A stretch of DNA of 61,420 nt, from contig JAGNJW010000030.1 in the NCBI GenBank assembly GCA_018000455.1, positions 1 to 61,420 of the forward strand. Direction: 5' to 3'. The stretch's first letter is position 1. Each line of letters starts with the position of its first letter. The position numbers and the translations under genes were made by a program. The notes under the pieces are model-generated. The model was given only the letters and a program-made list of their open reading frames with translations. It was not told the origin of the DNA and did no database searches. Origin of the DNA: Acidobacteriota bacterium. Lineage in GTDB: Bacteria; Acidobacteriota; Vicinamibacteria; Vicinamibacterales; UBA2999. Positions 1 to 8,216 of the stretch are shown in pieces.

Positions 1-2011
1 AGGCCACGTGCACTTGCGGCGGCACTTCGTTGTGCGACAGCACACCCAGATGCGGCAGCACCCTGGCGAAAAGCCGCCAGATGTGTGGACGCAACGTCGG
101 TGTGCACAAGAGCACAGGTTGTGCCACTGCGCCGGCGAAGACCTCGCCGATCTTGCTGGCCAGGCGTTGGGCCTGTGTCGGGTCGATGGCCAGCACCGCG
201 CCGTGCTCGGTCTTGACGATCGACGAGACCAGCCGCTCTTCGAGCGCCGGCGACAGCGAGATGGCCGGCAACTCGTCCTTGTCGGTCTGGTAGGGCCGGC
301 AGATCGACCGCCCGATGGCCGCCCGGACGGACTCGGCCACCGCTTCGGCGTCCTTGGAGCCGGGAGCGGCGTCGGCCACGGCCTCGAGAATGGTGGTCAG
401 GTCGCGGATCGACACCCGCTCGCGGAGCAGCTGCCGGAGCACACGCTGGATATCGCCGACCGAGGCGATCTTCGGCACCAGCTCCTCGATGAGCTTCGGC
501 GAGGTCTGCGCCACCCGGTCGACGAGCTCCTTGGTGTGCTGGCGGGTCAGCAGGTCCGGGAGGAAGACGCGAATCGTCTCGGAGAGGTGCGTCGACAGCG
601 CCGTCGTCGGATCGACCACCGTGTAGCCGGCCGCCGAGGCGCGGTCGCGCTGCTCAACGCCGATCCAGATGGCCGGCAGTCCGAACGCCGGCTCCTTGGT
701 CTGAACCCCGTCGAGGCCGGCGCCGGCAGTACCGGGATTGATGGCCAGCAACCGGTCGGCGTAGAGCTCGCCGCGGGCCACCTCGACGCCCTTGACGAGA
801 ATCGTGTAGTGCCGCGGTCCGAGCTGGAGGTTATCGGCCACGTGCACGGCCGGCACGACGACGCCCGTCTCGGTGGCGATCTGGCGGCGTACCGAGCGGA
901 TGCGGGCCAGCAGCGTGCCACCCTGCGACTCGTCGACGAGCGAGACCAGCGCATAGCCCACCTCGACGCCGAGCGGGTCGATGTTCACGCCACCGTCGAG
1001 GGCGTCGGGCGCCGCGGGCGGCGCAGCGGGCGCCGGCACGGCGGCGGCGGCCGCACGTCTGGTCGCGTAGGCGGCGCCGCCGAGCGCCAGCGCCACCGTG
1101 ATGAAGGCGAATTTCGGCAGCCCGGGGATGAGCGCCAGGGCGACCAGCGCCGCGGCAGCGGCGGCCAGCGGCCGCCAGCGCGCCAGCAGTTGGTCGGCGA
1201 CATCATCGCCCAGGTGCGATTCCGACGCCGCGCGGGTCGTGATGAGACCGCCCGACATCGACACCAGCAGCGCCGGGATGGCGGTGACGAGGCCTTCGCC
1301 GATGGTCAGGATGGTGTAGGTCTGGGCGGCGGTGGCCAGATCGACGCCGTGCTGCAGCACGCCGATGATGAGCCCGGCGACGATGTTGACGAAGGTGATG
1401 AGGATGGCTGCGAGCGCGTCGCGCTGGGTGAAGCGGATGGCGCCGTCCATCGAGCCGTAGAAATCGGCTTCGCGTCGAACCCTGTCGCGCCTGGTCCGCG
1501 CTTCGGTCTCGTCGATGGCGCCGGCGTTGAGATCGGCGTCGATGGCCATCTGCCGGCCCGGCATCGCGTCCAGCGTGAACCGCGCCGTCACCTCCGAGAT
1601 GCGCACGGCGCCGTGGTTGATGACGATGAACTGGATCGCGATGAGGACCAGGAACACGACGATGCCGACGACGAAGTTGCCGCCGACCACGAACTGGCCG
1701 AACGCCATGATGACGTGCCCGGCCGCTTCGACGCCTTCGTGCCCGTGCATCAGGATGAGGCGCGTGGCGGCGACGTTGAGGGCCAGGCGCAGCAGCGTGA
1801 GCAACAGGAGCAGCGACGGGAAGACCGAGAACTCCACCGGGTTCTTGATGTAGACGACCGTCAGCAGCAGCACCACCGAGAGACCGATGTCGATCGAGAG
1901 CAGCAGATCGAGCAGCAGCGGCGGCAGCGGTACCACCATCAGCATGACGACCGCCAGGAGGGCGACCGGCACGAGCAAGTGCGAGGGGTTGCGGGAACTG
2001 GTGGTGGCCAT
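1..2011 (-). CDS. flhA: FlhA, flagellar type III export gate protein (3' end cut by window)
   Basis: FlhA forms the cytoplasmic ring and proton-driven channel of the flagellar export apparatus in the inner membrane. The reading frame starts at ATG 2011 and runs off the window with no stop, giving about 670 residues against a usual 690-700. The last visible residues match the usual FlhA tail region, so only about 20 residues are missing. The hydrophobic N-terminal half is clear, and the FHIPEP-family signature RLALNVAATRLIL lies near residue 75. The start is 7 nt after the flhB stop, as expected for a co-transcribed partner. It is the last visible gene of the cluster. Confidence 0.95.
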   Translation of the reverse strand, partial: MATTSSRNPSHLLVPVALLAVVMLMVVPLPPLLLDLLLSIDIGLSVVLLLTVVYIKNPVEFSVFPSLLLLLTLLRLALNVAATRLILMHGHEGVEAAGHVIMAFGQFVVGGNFVVGIVVFLVLIAIQFIVINHGAVRISEVTARFTLDAMPGRQMAIDADLNAGAIDETEARTRRDRVRREADFYGSMDGAIRFTQRDALAAILITFVNIVAGLIIGVLQHGVDLATAAQTYTILTIGEGLVTAIPALLVSMSGGLITTRAASESHLGDDVADQLLARWRPLAAAAAALVALALIPGLPKFAFITVALALGGAAYATRRAAAAAVPAPAAPPAAPDALDGGVNIDPLGVEVGYALVSLVDESQGGTLLARIRSVRRQIATETGVVVPAVHVADNLQLGPRHYTILVKGVEVARGELYADRLLAINPGTAGAGLDGVQTKEPAFGLPAIWIGVEQRDRASAAGYTVVDPTTALSTHLSETIRVFLPDLLTRQHTKELVDRVAQTSPKLIEELVPKIASVGDIQRVLRQLLRERVSIRDLTTILEAVADAAPGSKDAEAVAESVRAAIGRSICRPYQTDKDELPAISLSPALEERLVSSIVKTEHGAVLAIDPTQAQRLASKIGEVFAGAVAQPVLLCTPTLRPHIWRLFARVLPHLGVLSHNEVPPQVHVA

Positions 2012-2018
2012 GGGGCGC

Positions 2019-3095
2019 TCAGAACATCAACTGACGGATGCGGACGAGATAGGCGAGCACCTCGGCGACCGCGCCGAAGAGATCGCCGGGAATGGAGTCG
2101 CCCACTTCGGCTCCCTTGAAGAGGGCCTGGGCGAGCGGCTTGTTCTCCACGATCGGCACGCCGTGCTCGCGTGCGATCTCCTTGATGCGCGCGGCCAGCA
2201 GGTCCTGGCCCTTGGCGACGACGAGCGGGGCCGACATCGAGCCGCGCTTGTACTCGAGCGCCACGGCGAAGTGCGTCGGGTTGGTAACGACCACCGTCGC
2301 CGTCTTCACGGCGGCCAGCATGCGCCGGCGCGTCATGTCGCGCTGGATCTTGCGCACCCGGGCTTTGATCTCGGGATTGCCGTCGCTCGACTTGGCTTCG
2401 TCGCGCAGCTCCTGCTTGGACATCTTGAGCGACTGATAGTGGCGCCACCACTGCCAGCCGACGTCGGCGCCGGCCAGGCACAGGAGCGCCAGACCCCCGC
2501 GCACCAGCAGGCGCCACACCCAGGTCCAGCCCTCAGTGGCGGCGGCCGCGGGCGTCATCCAGGCCAGGCGGGGCGTGTCGGCGAGCGCCTCCTGGCCGAG
2601 CGACCACAACACCGAGGCCACGATCGTCACGGCGATGATGGCCTTCACGACGGTGACGCCGGCCTGCGACGGCGCGAAGCGCTTGAAGCCGTTGGCCGGG
2701 CTGAGCTTGTTGAAGTTGGGCGTGAGACGCTCAGGTGCGAAGACCCAGCCCGATTGCACGAGGTTGCCAGCCAGTCCGGTGGCGGCGGCCGTGGCCATAA
2801 GGGGTGCGACGATAATCGCCAGCAGCACGCTGTCGTACTGCGCCAGCAGGCCCAGCGACTCCGGCGTGACGGCCACGTGGGCGCTGTCGCCCAACCCGCG
2901 GAGGACACCGGCCAGGTGCTGCTGCAGCCGTCCCAGGCTGGTCGCGCCAAACTGGGCCATGACGGAGGTCACGGCCAGCAAGGACAACGCCGCGACGAGG
3001 TCGGCGCTGCGCGGCACGTTGCCCTTCTGTCGGGCTTCCTTCAGCTTCTTGGCTGAAGGTTTTTCGGTCTTCTCTCCGGTCGAGGTGTCGGCCAC
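2019..3095 (-). CDS. flhB: FlhB, flagellar export switch protein
   Basis: FlhB is the export gate component that switches substrate specificity from rod/hook to filament proteins. The 358-residue length is typical. The N-terminus carries the usual EKPSAKKLKEARQKG stretch, four hydrophobic segments follow, and the autocleavage motif NPTH lies at residues 272-275 in a soluble C-terminal domain. Cleavage between Asn272 and Pro273 is expected from the family. It sits between fliR (7 nt upstream) and flhA (7 nt downstream), the standard order for export genes. Confidence 0.97.
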   Translation of the reverse strand: MADTSTGEKTEKPSAKKLKEARQKGNVPRSADLVAALSLLAVTSVMAQFGATSLGRLQQHLAGVLRGLGDSAHVAVTPESLGLLAQYDSVLLAIIVAPLMATAAATGLAGNLVQSGWVFAPERLTPNFNKLSPANGFKRFAPSQAGVTVVKAIIAVTIVASVLWSLGQEALADTPRLAWMTPAAAATEGWTWVWRLLVRGGLALLCLAGADVGWQWWRHYQSLKMSKQELRDEAKSSDGNPEIKARVRKIQRDMTRRRMLAAVKTATVVVTNPTHFAVALEYKRGSMSAPLVVAKGQDLLAARIKEIAREHGVPIVENKPLAQALFKGAEVGDSIPGDLFGAVAEVLAYLVRIRQLMF

Positions 3096-3102
3096 GTTGC
3101 CC

Positions 3103-3861
3103 TCACCTAAACGCGCTGGCCGCGCGCAAGGCCAGTTCGCCGACGCCCGACGACGCCGCCCGCACGATCGACGGTACCACCGGCGCCATCGCGGCCATGG
3201 CCAGCAGGCCGACGGCGACCCGCAGCGGCGGAGCGACGACCATCAGGTTCAGCGTTGGCGCCACGCGCGCCATGAGCGCCGTGCCGACCTCGACCAGCAG
3301 CATCACGACGACGATCGGCGCCGCCAGCCGCACGCCGAGGACGAAGACGATCCCGAGCAGCTGCACGACGGTTCCGCCGAGCGAGTTGCCGATACCCCCC
3401 TCGCCGATCGGGATGGCCGCGTAGGACGCGGCGAGCGCACGCAGCAGCGCGTGATGACCGTTCACGCCGATGAAGGTCAGCAGCGCGATGTTGCCGTAGA
3501 GGTTGGCGACGAGGTTGCTCCGCACGCCACCCTGGGGGTCCACCACCGAGCCGTAGGAGAGCATCAGTTGGCTGCCCGTCAGGTGGCCGCCCAGTTCGGC
3601 GCCGGCCAGCACCGCCCGCAGCGCCAGCGCCATCAGCAGGCCGATCGCCATCTCGCGCACCACCACCAGGCCGAGGCCGGCCGTCGAGGCGAACGACTGC
3701 GGCGGCACGGCCGGCACCAGCAGCACCGCAACGATGACGGCCAAGCCGACTTTCACCGGGGCCGGCGCGAAGGCGCCGCCGAAGACCGGCGCAGCCGCGA
3801 TGAGGGCGCCGGGGCGCGCCACCAGGATGCCGAGCTCGGCCATGGTCGAGAACTCGTTCAC
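3103..3861 (-). CDS. fliR: FliR, flagellar export gate membrane protein
   Basis: FliR forms part of the FliPQR export gate in the membrane. I chose the GTG start at 3861 because its GTGA overlaps the fliQ stop codon, and the protein then begins V-N-E-F-S-T and has 252 residues, the usual family size. An upstream start would add residues that overlap fliQ in another frame and do not look like FliR. Several long hydrophobic segments are visible, including the conserved region around GSVVDPQ. Confidence 0.95.
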   Translation of the reverse strand: MNEFSTMAELGILVARPGALIAAAPVFGGAFAPAPVKVGLAVIVAVLLVPAVPPQSFASTAGLGLVVVREMAIGLLMALALRAVLAGAELGGHLTGSQLMLSYGSVVDPQGGVRSNLVANLYGNIALLTFIGVNGHHALLRALAASYAAIPIGEGGIGNSLGGTVVQLLGIVFVLGVRLAAPIVVVMLLVEVGTALMARVAPTLNLMVVAPPLRVAVGLLAMAAMAPVVPSIVRAASSGVGELALRAASAFR

Positions 3862-4127
3862 CGCGCGAGCTCCGGTAACCGCTGGATGAGGCCGGTCGAG
3901 AAGGCCGACACCACGCGCAGCATCCACGGGAACGTGACCGCGAAGGCAACGAAGATGGCGGCCGCGCGCGGAATGAAGGCCAGCACGTTGTCCTGAATGG
4001 ACGTCACGGTCTGGAACACGCTCACGAGCACACCGGCCAGGAGACCGGCAGCGAGCATGGGCGCGGTCACGATGACCGCCGTTTCAATGGCCTGACGCAC
4101 GACACCGACGACGAGGGCTTCGGACAT
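3858..4127 (-). CDS. fliQ: FliQ, small flagellar export gate protein
   Basis: This 89-residue protein has two hydrophobic helices and the typical FliQ pattern: a start like MSEALVVGVVRQAIET and a centre with the SVFQTVTSIQD block. It assembles with FliP and FliR into the export gate. It is embedded in a longer open frame, and the ATG at 4127 is chosen by homology and size. Its stop overlaps the fliR start by four bases. Confidence 0.95.
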   Translation of the reverse strand: MSEALVVGVVRQAIETAVIVTAPMLAAGLLAGVLVSVFQTVTSIQDNVLAFIPRAAAIFVAFAVTFPWMLRVVSAFSTGLIQRLPELAR

Positions 4128-4153
4128 GTCACACCTGGCGCGGGTCGGCCCGC

Positions 4154-4816
4154 TCAGAGAAAGCTCTTCACCAGCGAGCCGACCAGCAGATGCCAGCCGT
4201 CGATGAGCACGAAGAGCAGGATCTTGAATGGCAGCGAGATCATCGCCGGCGGCAGCTGCAGCATGCCCATCGAGAGCAGCGTCGTCGAGACCACGAGATC
4301 GATGAGCAGGAACGGCACGAACAGGAAGAAGCCCATCTGAAAGCCCGTCTTGAGCTCCGAGATGGCAAACGCCGGAATCACGACGCGCATCGGCAGTTCG
4401 GCCGGTGAGTTCGGGCGCGGCACCCGGCCGAGTTCCACGAACAGCGCCAGGTCGGCCTCGCGCGTCTGCTTGAGCATGAAGTCGCGCAGCGGCGGGGCGC
4501 CCCGGGTGAGCGCCTCGGTGACGTCGATCTCCCCGGCCATCGCCGGCTGCACGGCCAGCGCATGGATGCGCTCGCCCACCGGCGCCATGATGAAGAACGT
4601 GAGGAACAGCGTGAGCCCGACCAGCATCTGGTTCGAGGGCATCTCCTGCGTGCCGAGAGCCTGCCTCAAGAAATGGAAGACGATGGCGATTCTCGTGAAG
4701 GAGGTCATGATGACGAGGATCGCGGGAATGAACGACAGCAGCGTCAGGAAGAGGACGATCTGCAGCGGCGCGGAGACCGCGCCAACGCCGTTCACCGTGA
4801 GGTCGAGCTGATTCAT
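4154..4816 (-). CDS. fliP: FliP, flagellar export gate protein
   Basis: FliP is the core of the export gate. From ATG 4816 it has 220 residues, slightly shorter than enteric FliP because it seems to lack a long cleaved signal peptide. Family hallmarks are visible: LSFIPAILVIMTSFTRI, FLRQALGTQ, an FFIMAPVG segment, and a C-terminal PFKILLFVLIDGW. Its start overlaps the fliO stop (ATGA). Confidence 0.96.
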   Translation of the reverse strand: MNQLDLTVNGVGAVSAPLQIVLFLTLLSFIPAILVIMTSFTRIAIVFHFLRQALGTQEMPSNQMLVGLTLFLTFFIMAPVGERIHALAVQPAMAGEIDVTEALTRGAPPLRDFMLKQTREADLALFVELGRVPRPNSPAELPMRVVIPAFAISELKTGFQMGFFLFVPFLLIDLVVSTTLLSMGMLQLPPAMISLPFKILLFVLIDGWHLLVGSLVKSFL

Positions 4817-5160
4817 GACGGATCCGGGGTCTCGAGTGACGCGCTGAGCGCGTCGGCGAAGGGCTCGTGCAGCTCGGTGACGAGTGAGACGCCGCCCGGA
4901 GCGACGCCGACCAGCAGGCGCCGGCCCTCGACCGCGACGACGACGAGCGAGCGCTTGTCGCCGAGCGACAACGCCGACTCGACGCTGAGCACCTGGCGGC
5001 CGCGACGCGCGTCGGTGACACGCTTGAGGCCCCACACCATGGCGACCAGCAGCGCGCCGACGATGCCGAGCGCGGAGAGCGAGCGCAGGCCGAGCGTGCC
5101 GAGTGCTGCCGGATCGGCGACGGTCTGGGCGACCTGCATGAGGGCGACGAGCGGGGTCAT
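4813..5160 (-). CDS. fliO: FliO-like flagellar export assembly protein
   Basis: FliO is a small membrane protein that helps FliP assemble. This 115-residue product has one transmembrane helix (around residues 25-45, ALGIVGALLVAMVWGLKRV) followed by a small basic cytoplasmic domain with the FliO pattern of alternating hydrophobics (VVVAVEGRRLLVGV). Sequence conservation is low in this family, so position is the stronger evidence. It overlaps the fliN stop at its start and the fliP start at its end. Confidence 0.85.
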   Translation of the reverse strand: MTPLVALMQVAQTVADPAALGTLGLRSLSALGIVGALLVAMVWGLKRVTDARRGRQVLSVESALSLGDKRSLVVVAVEGRRLLVGVAPGGVSLVTELHEPFADALSASLETPDPS

Positions 5161-5459
5161 TCCCACCCCACCCCCGACGGCACCGTGAGGCGCGAGATGC
5201 GCACGGCGGCCGTGTTCTCGACGACGGCCACTTCGCCGCTGGCGATCGACACGCCGTTGACCCGGACGTCGAAGTCGCTGCCGGCCGTCTCGGCCAGCCG
5301 CACGACGCTCCGCTCTGCCAGCTGCAGACACTGAAACACGGTCATCTGCCTGGTGCCGATGATGAAGTCGACGGTGCAGACGACATCGGCCATCGGCGCC
5401 AGCGCGGCCAGCCCGGTGTCGCCGTCAGAACTGGACGACGAAGTCGGAGAAGAGGACAT
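5157..5459 (-). CDS. fliN: FliN, flagellar motor switch C-ring protein
   Basis: FliN forms the base of the C-ring that sets rotation direction and docks export cargo. The ATG at 5459 gives 100 residues and is preceded by a good GAGGTGG ribosome site lying inside the end of fliL, with an overlap of 35 nt. The SpoA-type domain is clear, with a conserved hydrophobic beta pattern through VDFIIGTRQMTV and VRVNGVSIASGEVAVVE. No fliM lies next to it, which is unusual. Confidence 0.93.
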   Translation of the reverse strand: MSSSPTSSSSSDGDTGLAALAPMADVVCTVDFIIGTRQMTVFQCLQLAERSVVRLAETAGSDFDVRVNGVSIASGEVAVVENTAAVRISRLTVPSGVGWE

Positions 5460-5907
5460 CGACCACCTCAATCTCGTGCAGGGCGTCAGCGACGCGTTCG
5501 GCGATCGCCTGGCGCAGCGCCACCTTGCCCTCGGGCGTCACCAGCGCGTCGGCGAACTGCATGCCGAGCAGTTCGAGGACGATGGCGCGGGCCTGCATCG
5601 CGAGCACAGGAATCTCGGCCATCTCGGCCGCCTGCGCCGCGTTGCCGACCACCAGCTGCACCGTGACACGCACGAAGCGCCGGCCACCCTCGTCGGCCAG
5701 GTTGGCGACGAACGGGTCGAACGACACCAGGCCGCGCTCCTTCGGAGACACCGTCTTCTCGACCGGCGCCTCGTCGTGGGCGGCCGCCTGCGTCTTGTAG
5801 TAGTAGCCGCCACCGGCCAGCGCCACGACGACGCCGCCGATCATGAACATCTTGTTCTTGCCGCCGGCCTTGGGGGCGGCCGCGTCAGCGGCTGGAGTGG
5901 CGCTCAC
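5425..5907 (-). CDS. fliL: FliL, basal-body-associated protein
   Basis: FliL is a single-pass inner-membrane protein that surrounds the stator units. The GTG start at 5907 overlaps the stop of the EF-hand gene (GTGA). It gives 160 residues: a short cytoplasmic tail, one transmembrane helix near residues 20-38 (MFMIGGVVVALAGGGYY), then a stomatin/SPFH-like periplasmic domain ending in VLFSDFVVQF, typical of FliL. Confidence 0.92.
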   Translation of the reverse strand: MSATPAADAAAPKAGGKNKMFMIGGVVVALAGGGYYYKTQAAAHDEAPVEKTVSPKERGLVSFDPFVANLADEGGRRFVRVTVQLVVGNAAQAAEMAEIPVLAMQARAIVLELLGMQFADALVTPEGKVALRQAIAERVADALHEIEVVDVLFSDFVVQF

Positions 5908-6404
5908 TGCTCGCCCACGGGCAGCCACTGCCAGGCCACGCCGCCTCCGGGATAGGCGCCCTGGATGACGTCGATCGGACCATAGCCGTCACCGAAGTCG
6001 ATCTTGTCGTGGTCGGTCTGGGTGGCGTTGATGCCCTGCGCCTTCAGCCGATCGACCACCGCCGGCAGGCTTTCCGGCATCGGCGGATAGTCCTGGAAGA
6101 CCCGCGCGGCGATGTACTTCGAGGTCATGGCGTCGCGGATCGTGGGATCGTCGATCTTCGAGTGGTTGAAGCCGGCGAGCTTCGACCGGTAGGCGCCGCT
6201 GGCGTCGGACAGGCCGGGATCGACCGCCTTGGCCACGGCGCCGGCCGTCGTGCCCGTGCCGCCGATGAGTCCGGTCAGGAAGCTACCGAACTCGGCCTTG
6301 GTCAGCTGGCCGTCCTTGTCGCCGTCGTACTTGTCCATCACGCGCGAGATGAGCTGGCTGATGGCGTCGCCGCTCGTGGTGTTGTTGGTGCTGGTGAGAT
6401 TCAT
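5904..6404 (-). CDS. EF-hand calcium-binding protein of unknown role, inside the flagellar operon
   Basis: This is a 166-residue soluble protein with one textbook EF-hand loop, DGDKDGQLTKAE, near residues 27-38, where calcium-ligand positions 1, 3, 5 and 12 are all acidic and position 6 is Gly. The C-terminal half is not recognised. It has no signal peptide. The ATG is preceded by AGAGGA. Its start is 10 nt after fliK, and its stop overlaps fliL, so it is translationally embedded among core motor genes. Calcium binding is a motif-based inference. A role in motor or export control would follow only from context. Confidence 0.85.
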   Translation of the reverse strand: MNLTSTNNTTSGDAISQLISRVMDKYDGDKDGQLTKAEFGSFLTGLIGGTGTTAGAVAKAVDPGLSDASGAYRSKLAGFNHSKIDDPTIRDAMTSKYIAARVFQDYPPMPESLPAVVDRLKAQGINATQTDHDKIDFGDGYGPIDVIQGAYPGGGVAWQWLPVGEQ

Positions 6405-6414
6405 GGCGGTCCTC

Positions 6415-8205
6415 TTATTCGGTGGTCATGTCGAAAGGGGTGTCGGTGTCGGCCGTCTGGCGCCGCCCGCGCTGGCGGTGCGGGTCCGGTTGGCGCTGGC
6501 GCGGCTTGGCCTGGCGATCGCCCTGCGCCTCCGGGCGCTCGGGCTCGGCGACGGTCAGTCGGTCGAGCCTCAAGCCGTGCTCGACGAGCGCCTCGCGCAG
6601 CGTGGCGGTGTGTGATTCCATCCAGCGCCGCACTTCCGGCGTGTCGGACTGCAGTGTGGCCGTGACGACGCCGTGCTCGACCTTGATCGAGGCCACGACC
6701 TCCCCGAGATACCCGGGCTTGAGCGTGACGCGCGCTTCGCCGAGACCACCGCTCCACTGCAGGCGGATGGACTTGACGATCTGCGAATGCACGGATTCGG
6801 CGGTCGTCGGGTCGAGGGCTGGCGGCGGAAGCGCTCCCTCGACGAGCGGCCCGCGATCGCGCAGGGCCAGGAGTTCGAAGGCCGGGACCGCCGTGGCGGA
6901 CAGACCCGGCGCGCTGGGCGTTCCGGCCGCTGTGGCGTCGTGCCCGAGGGCCTCCATGAACGCGGTCGACGCGAGCGCCGCGCGCCACGCCGCGCCGGCC
7001 GCCGGCCCGAACCGCGCCGCCGCGCCGTCAGCCGCCAGGGCCATGCCCGGCGCCGCTTCGGCGGCGATTTCGGTCGCGCCAACCACGGCGGCCGAAGCCC
7101 CGCTCACCGACCCTGCAATCGGGGTAGCCGCCGACTGGGTCCCGTTGCCGGTCCAGTTCTGGCGGTGGCCCGAACCGTGGCCCTCGCTGCCCGGCCCGGC
7201 GCCGTCGGTCGTGACCGGCGAGACGACGTCGCGGCCGGCTTGCGCGAGAAGGCCCGCCGCCGGTGTGGCGGGCCACTCGGCGCCTTCCTGCCGCGCCAGC
7301 GCCCGCTGCAGCGCGAACAGGCGCTCGGCGCTGGCCGGTAGTTGCTGCGATACTGCAGCGGCGGGTGCTCTGTCTGGCAGCACTTGTGGCGGCGCCTCGG
7401 ACGCCGTCTCAAACGCTGTCTGAGGCGCCGTCTGAGACGCCGTTTCTGGCGCCGTCCCGGGGAACGGCCCGGGTGCCGCGACGGCTCCGGCCCCAGGTGC
7501 GCCCTGGCGGCCAAGGTCGGCCGCGGCCACTCGCGCGGTTGCGCGGCTCTGCCCGCCGTGAACGAGGGCTGGCGGCGCCTCATCGAACGTCCGCGCGCGG
7601 GCTGGGGTCTCGCGCATACCGCGACGACCTTCCAGCCCGCGCGCGTCAGCCTCGACCTTGGTCGGCGGCATCCTGCTGCCGGCGTCTTCGGCCGGTCGAT
7701 CGACCGGCGCGAGGTCGTCGTCGACGGCCTCGCCGGCCGTCACCGTCGCGGCGCCGGAGAACGTGTTGCCGGAGGCGGTCACGCGTATCGGCGCGGCGCT
7801 TCCGGCAGTCGTGGTGTGCGAGGGTTCCGCGCGAGCGCCGGTGACGCTGGCGCCCGCGCCCTCATCGCCCGCCGAAACCTCGCCCGGCTCACCGAGTTCC
7901 ACGAGAGGCGGCGCCGGCACGGCCGGCAGCGCGAACGTCATTGGCACGGCGCCGGTGCCGGCGGGCTCAGCCAAGTCGGTCTCGGCGTCCTCCGCGCTGG
8001 CCGCATCAGCTGCGGCCGGCACCGCACCGGCCGCCTTCCCCGCCACCGCGGACGTCGTGAGCAGCCAGCCGGTGAGCTGGCGGAACACCTCATCGAACGC
8101 TTGGTCGGCTACCGGGGAGCCGGCGGGCAGGACGATCCCGGCCGCGGCCTTTACCGGCAGAGTGTCGCCGGTGCCCGAGGCCGGCGCGCTGTGAATCCCG
8201 TTCAC
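6415..8205 (-). CDS. fliK: FliK, hook-length control protein
   Basis: FliK measures hook length and triggers the FlhB switch. The chosen GTG at 8205 has an AAGGAG site 8 nt upstream, giving 596 residues. The long N-terminal and middle part is Ala/Pro/Glu-rich and of low complexity, as usual. The conserved C-terminal Flg_hook domain lies near residues 440-560, with the blocks IRLQWSGGLGEARVTLKPGYLGEV and the following RRWMESHTATLREAL. The last 40 residues are rich in Arg, Gln and Pro. Confidence 0.9.
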   Translation of the reverse strand: MNGIHSAPASGTGDTLPVKAAAGIVLPAGSPVADQAFDEVFRQLTGWLLTTSAVAGKAAGAVPAAADAASAEDAETDLAEPAGTGAVPMTFALPAVPAPPLVELGEPGEVSAGDEGAGASVTGARAEPSHTTTAGSAAPIRVTASGNTFSGAATVTAGEAVDDDLAPVDRPAEDAGSRMPPTKVEADARGLEGRRGMRETPARARTFDEAPPALVHGGQSRATARVAAADLGRQGAPGAGAVAAPGPFPGTAPETASQTAPQTAFETASEAPPQVLPDRAPAAAVSQQLPASAERLFALQRALARQEGAEWPATPAAGLLAQAGRDVVSPVTTDGAGPGSEGHGSGHRQNWTGNGTQSAATPIAGSVSGASAAVVGATEIAAEAAPGMALAADGAAARFGPAAGAAWRAALASTAFMEALGHDATAAGTPSAPGLSATAVPAFELLALRDRGPLVEGALPPPALDPTTAESVHSQIVKSIRLQWSGGLGEARVTLKPGYLGEVVASIKVEHGVVTATLQSDTPEVRRWMESHTATLREALVEHGLRLDRLTVAEPERPEAQGDRQAKPRQRQPDPHRQRGRRQTADTDTPFDMTTE

Positions 8206-8216
8206 GTCACCGCTCC

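Noticed and set aside
8..2119. 703-codon plus-strand open frame
   Set aside because: It is antisense to flhA, composed mostly of Arg/Asp/His/Gln low-complexity sequence, and explained by high third-position GC on the other strand.
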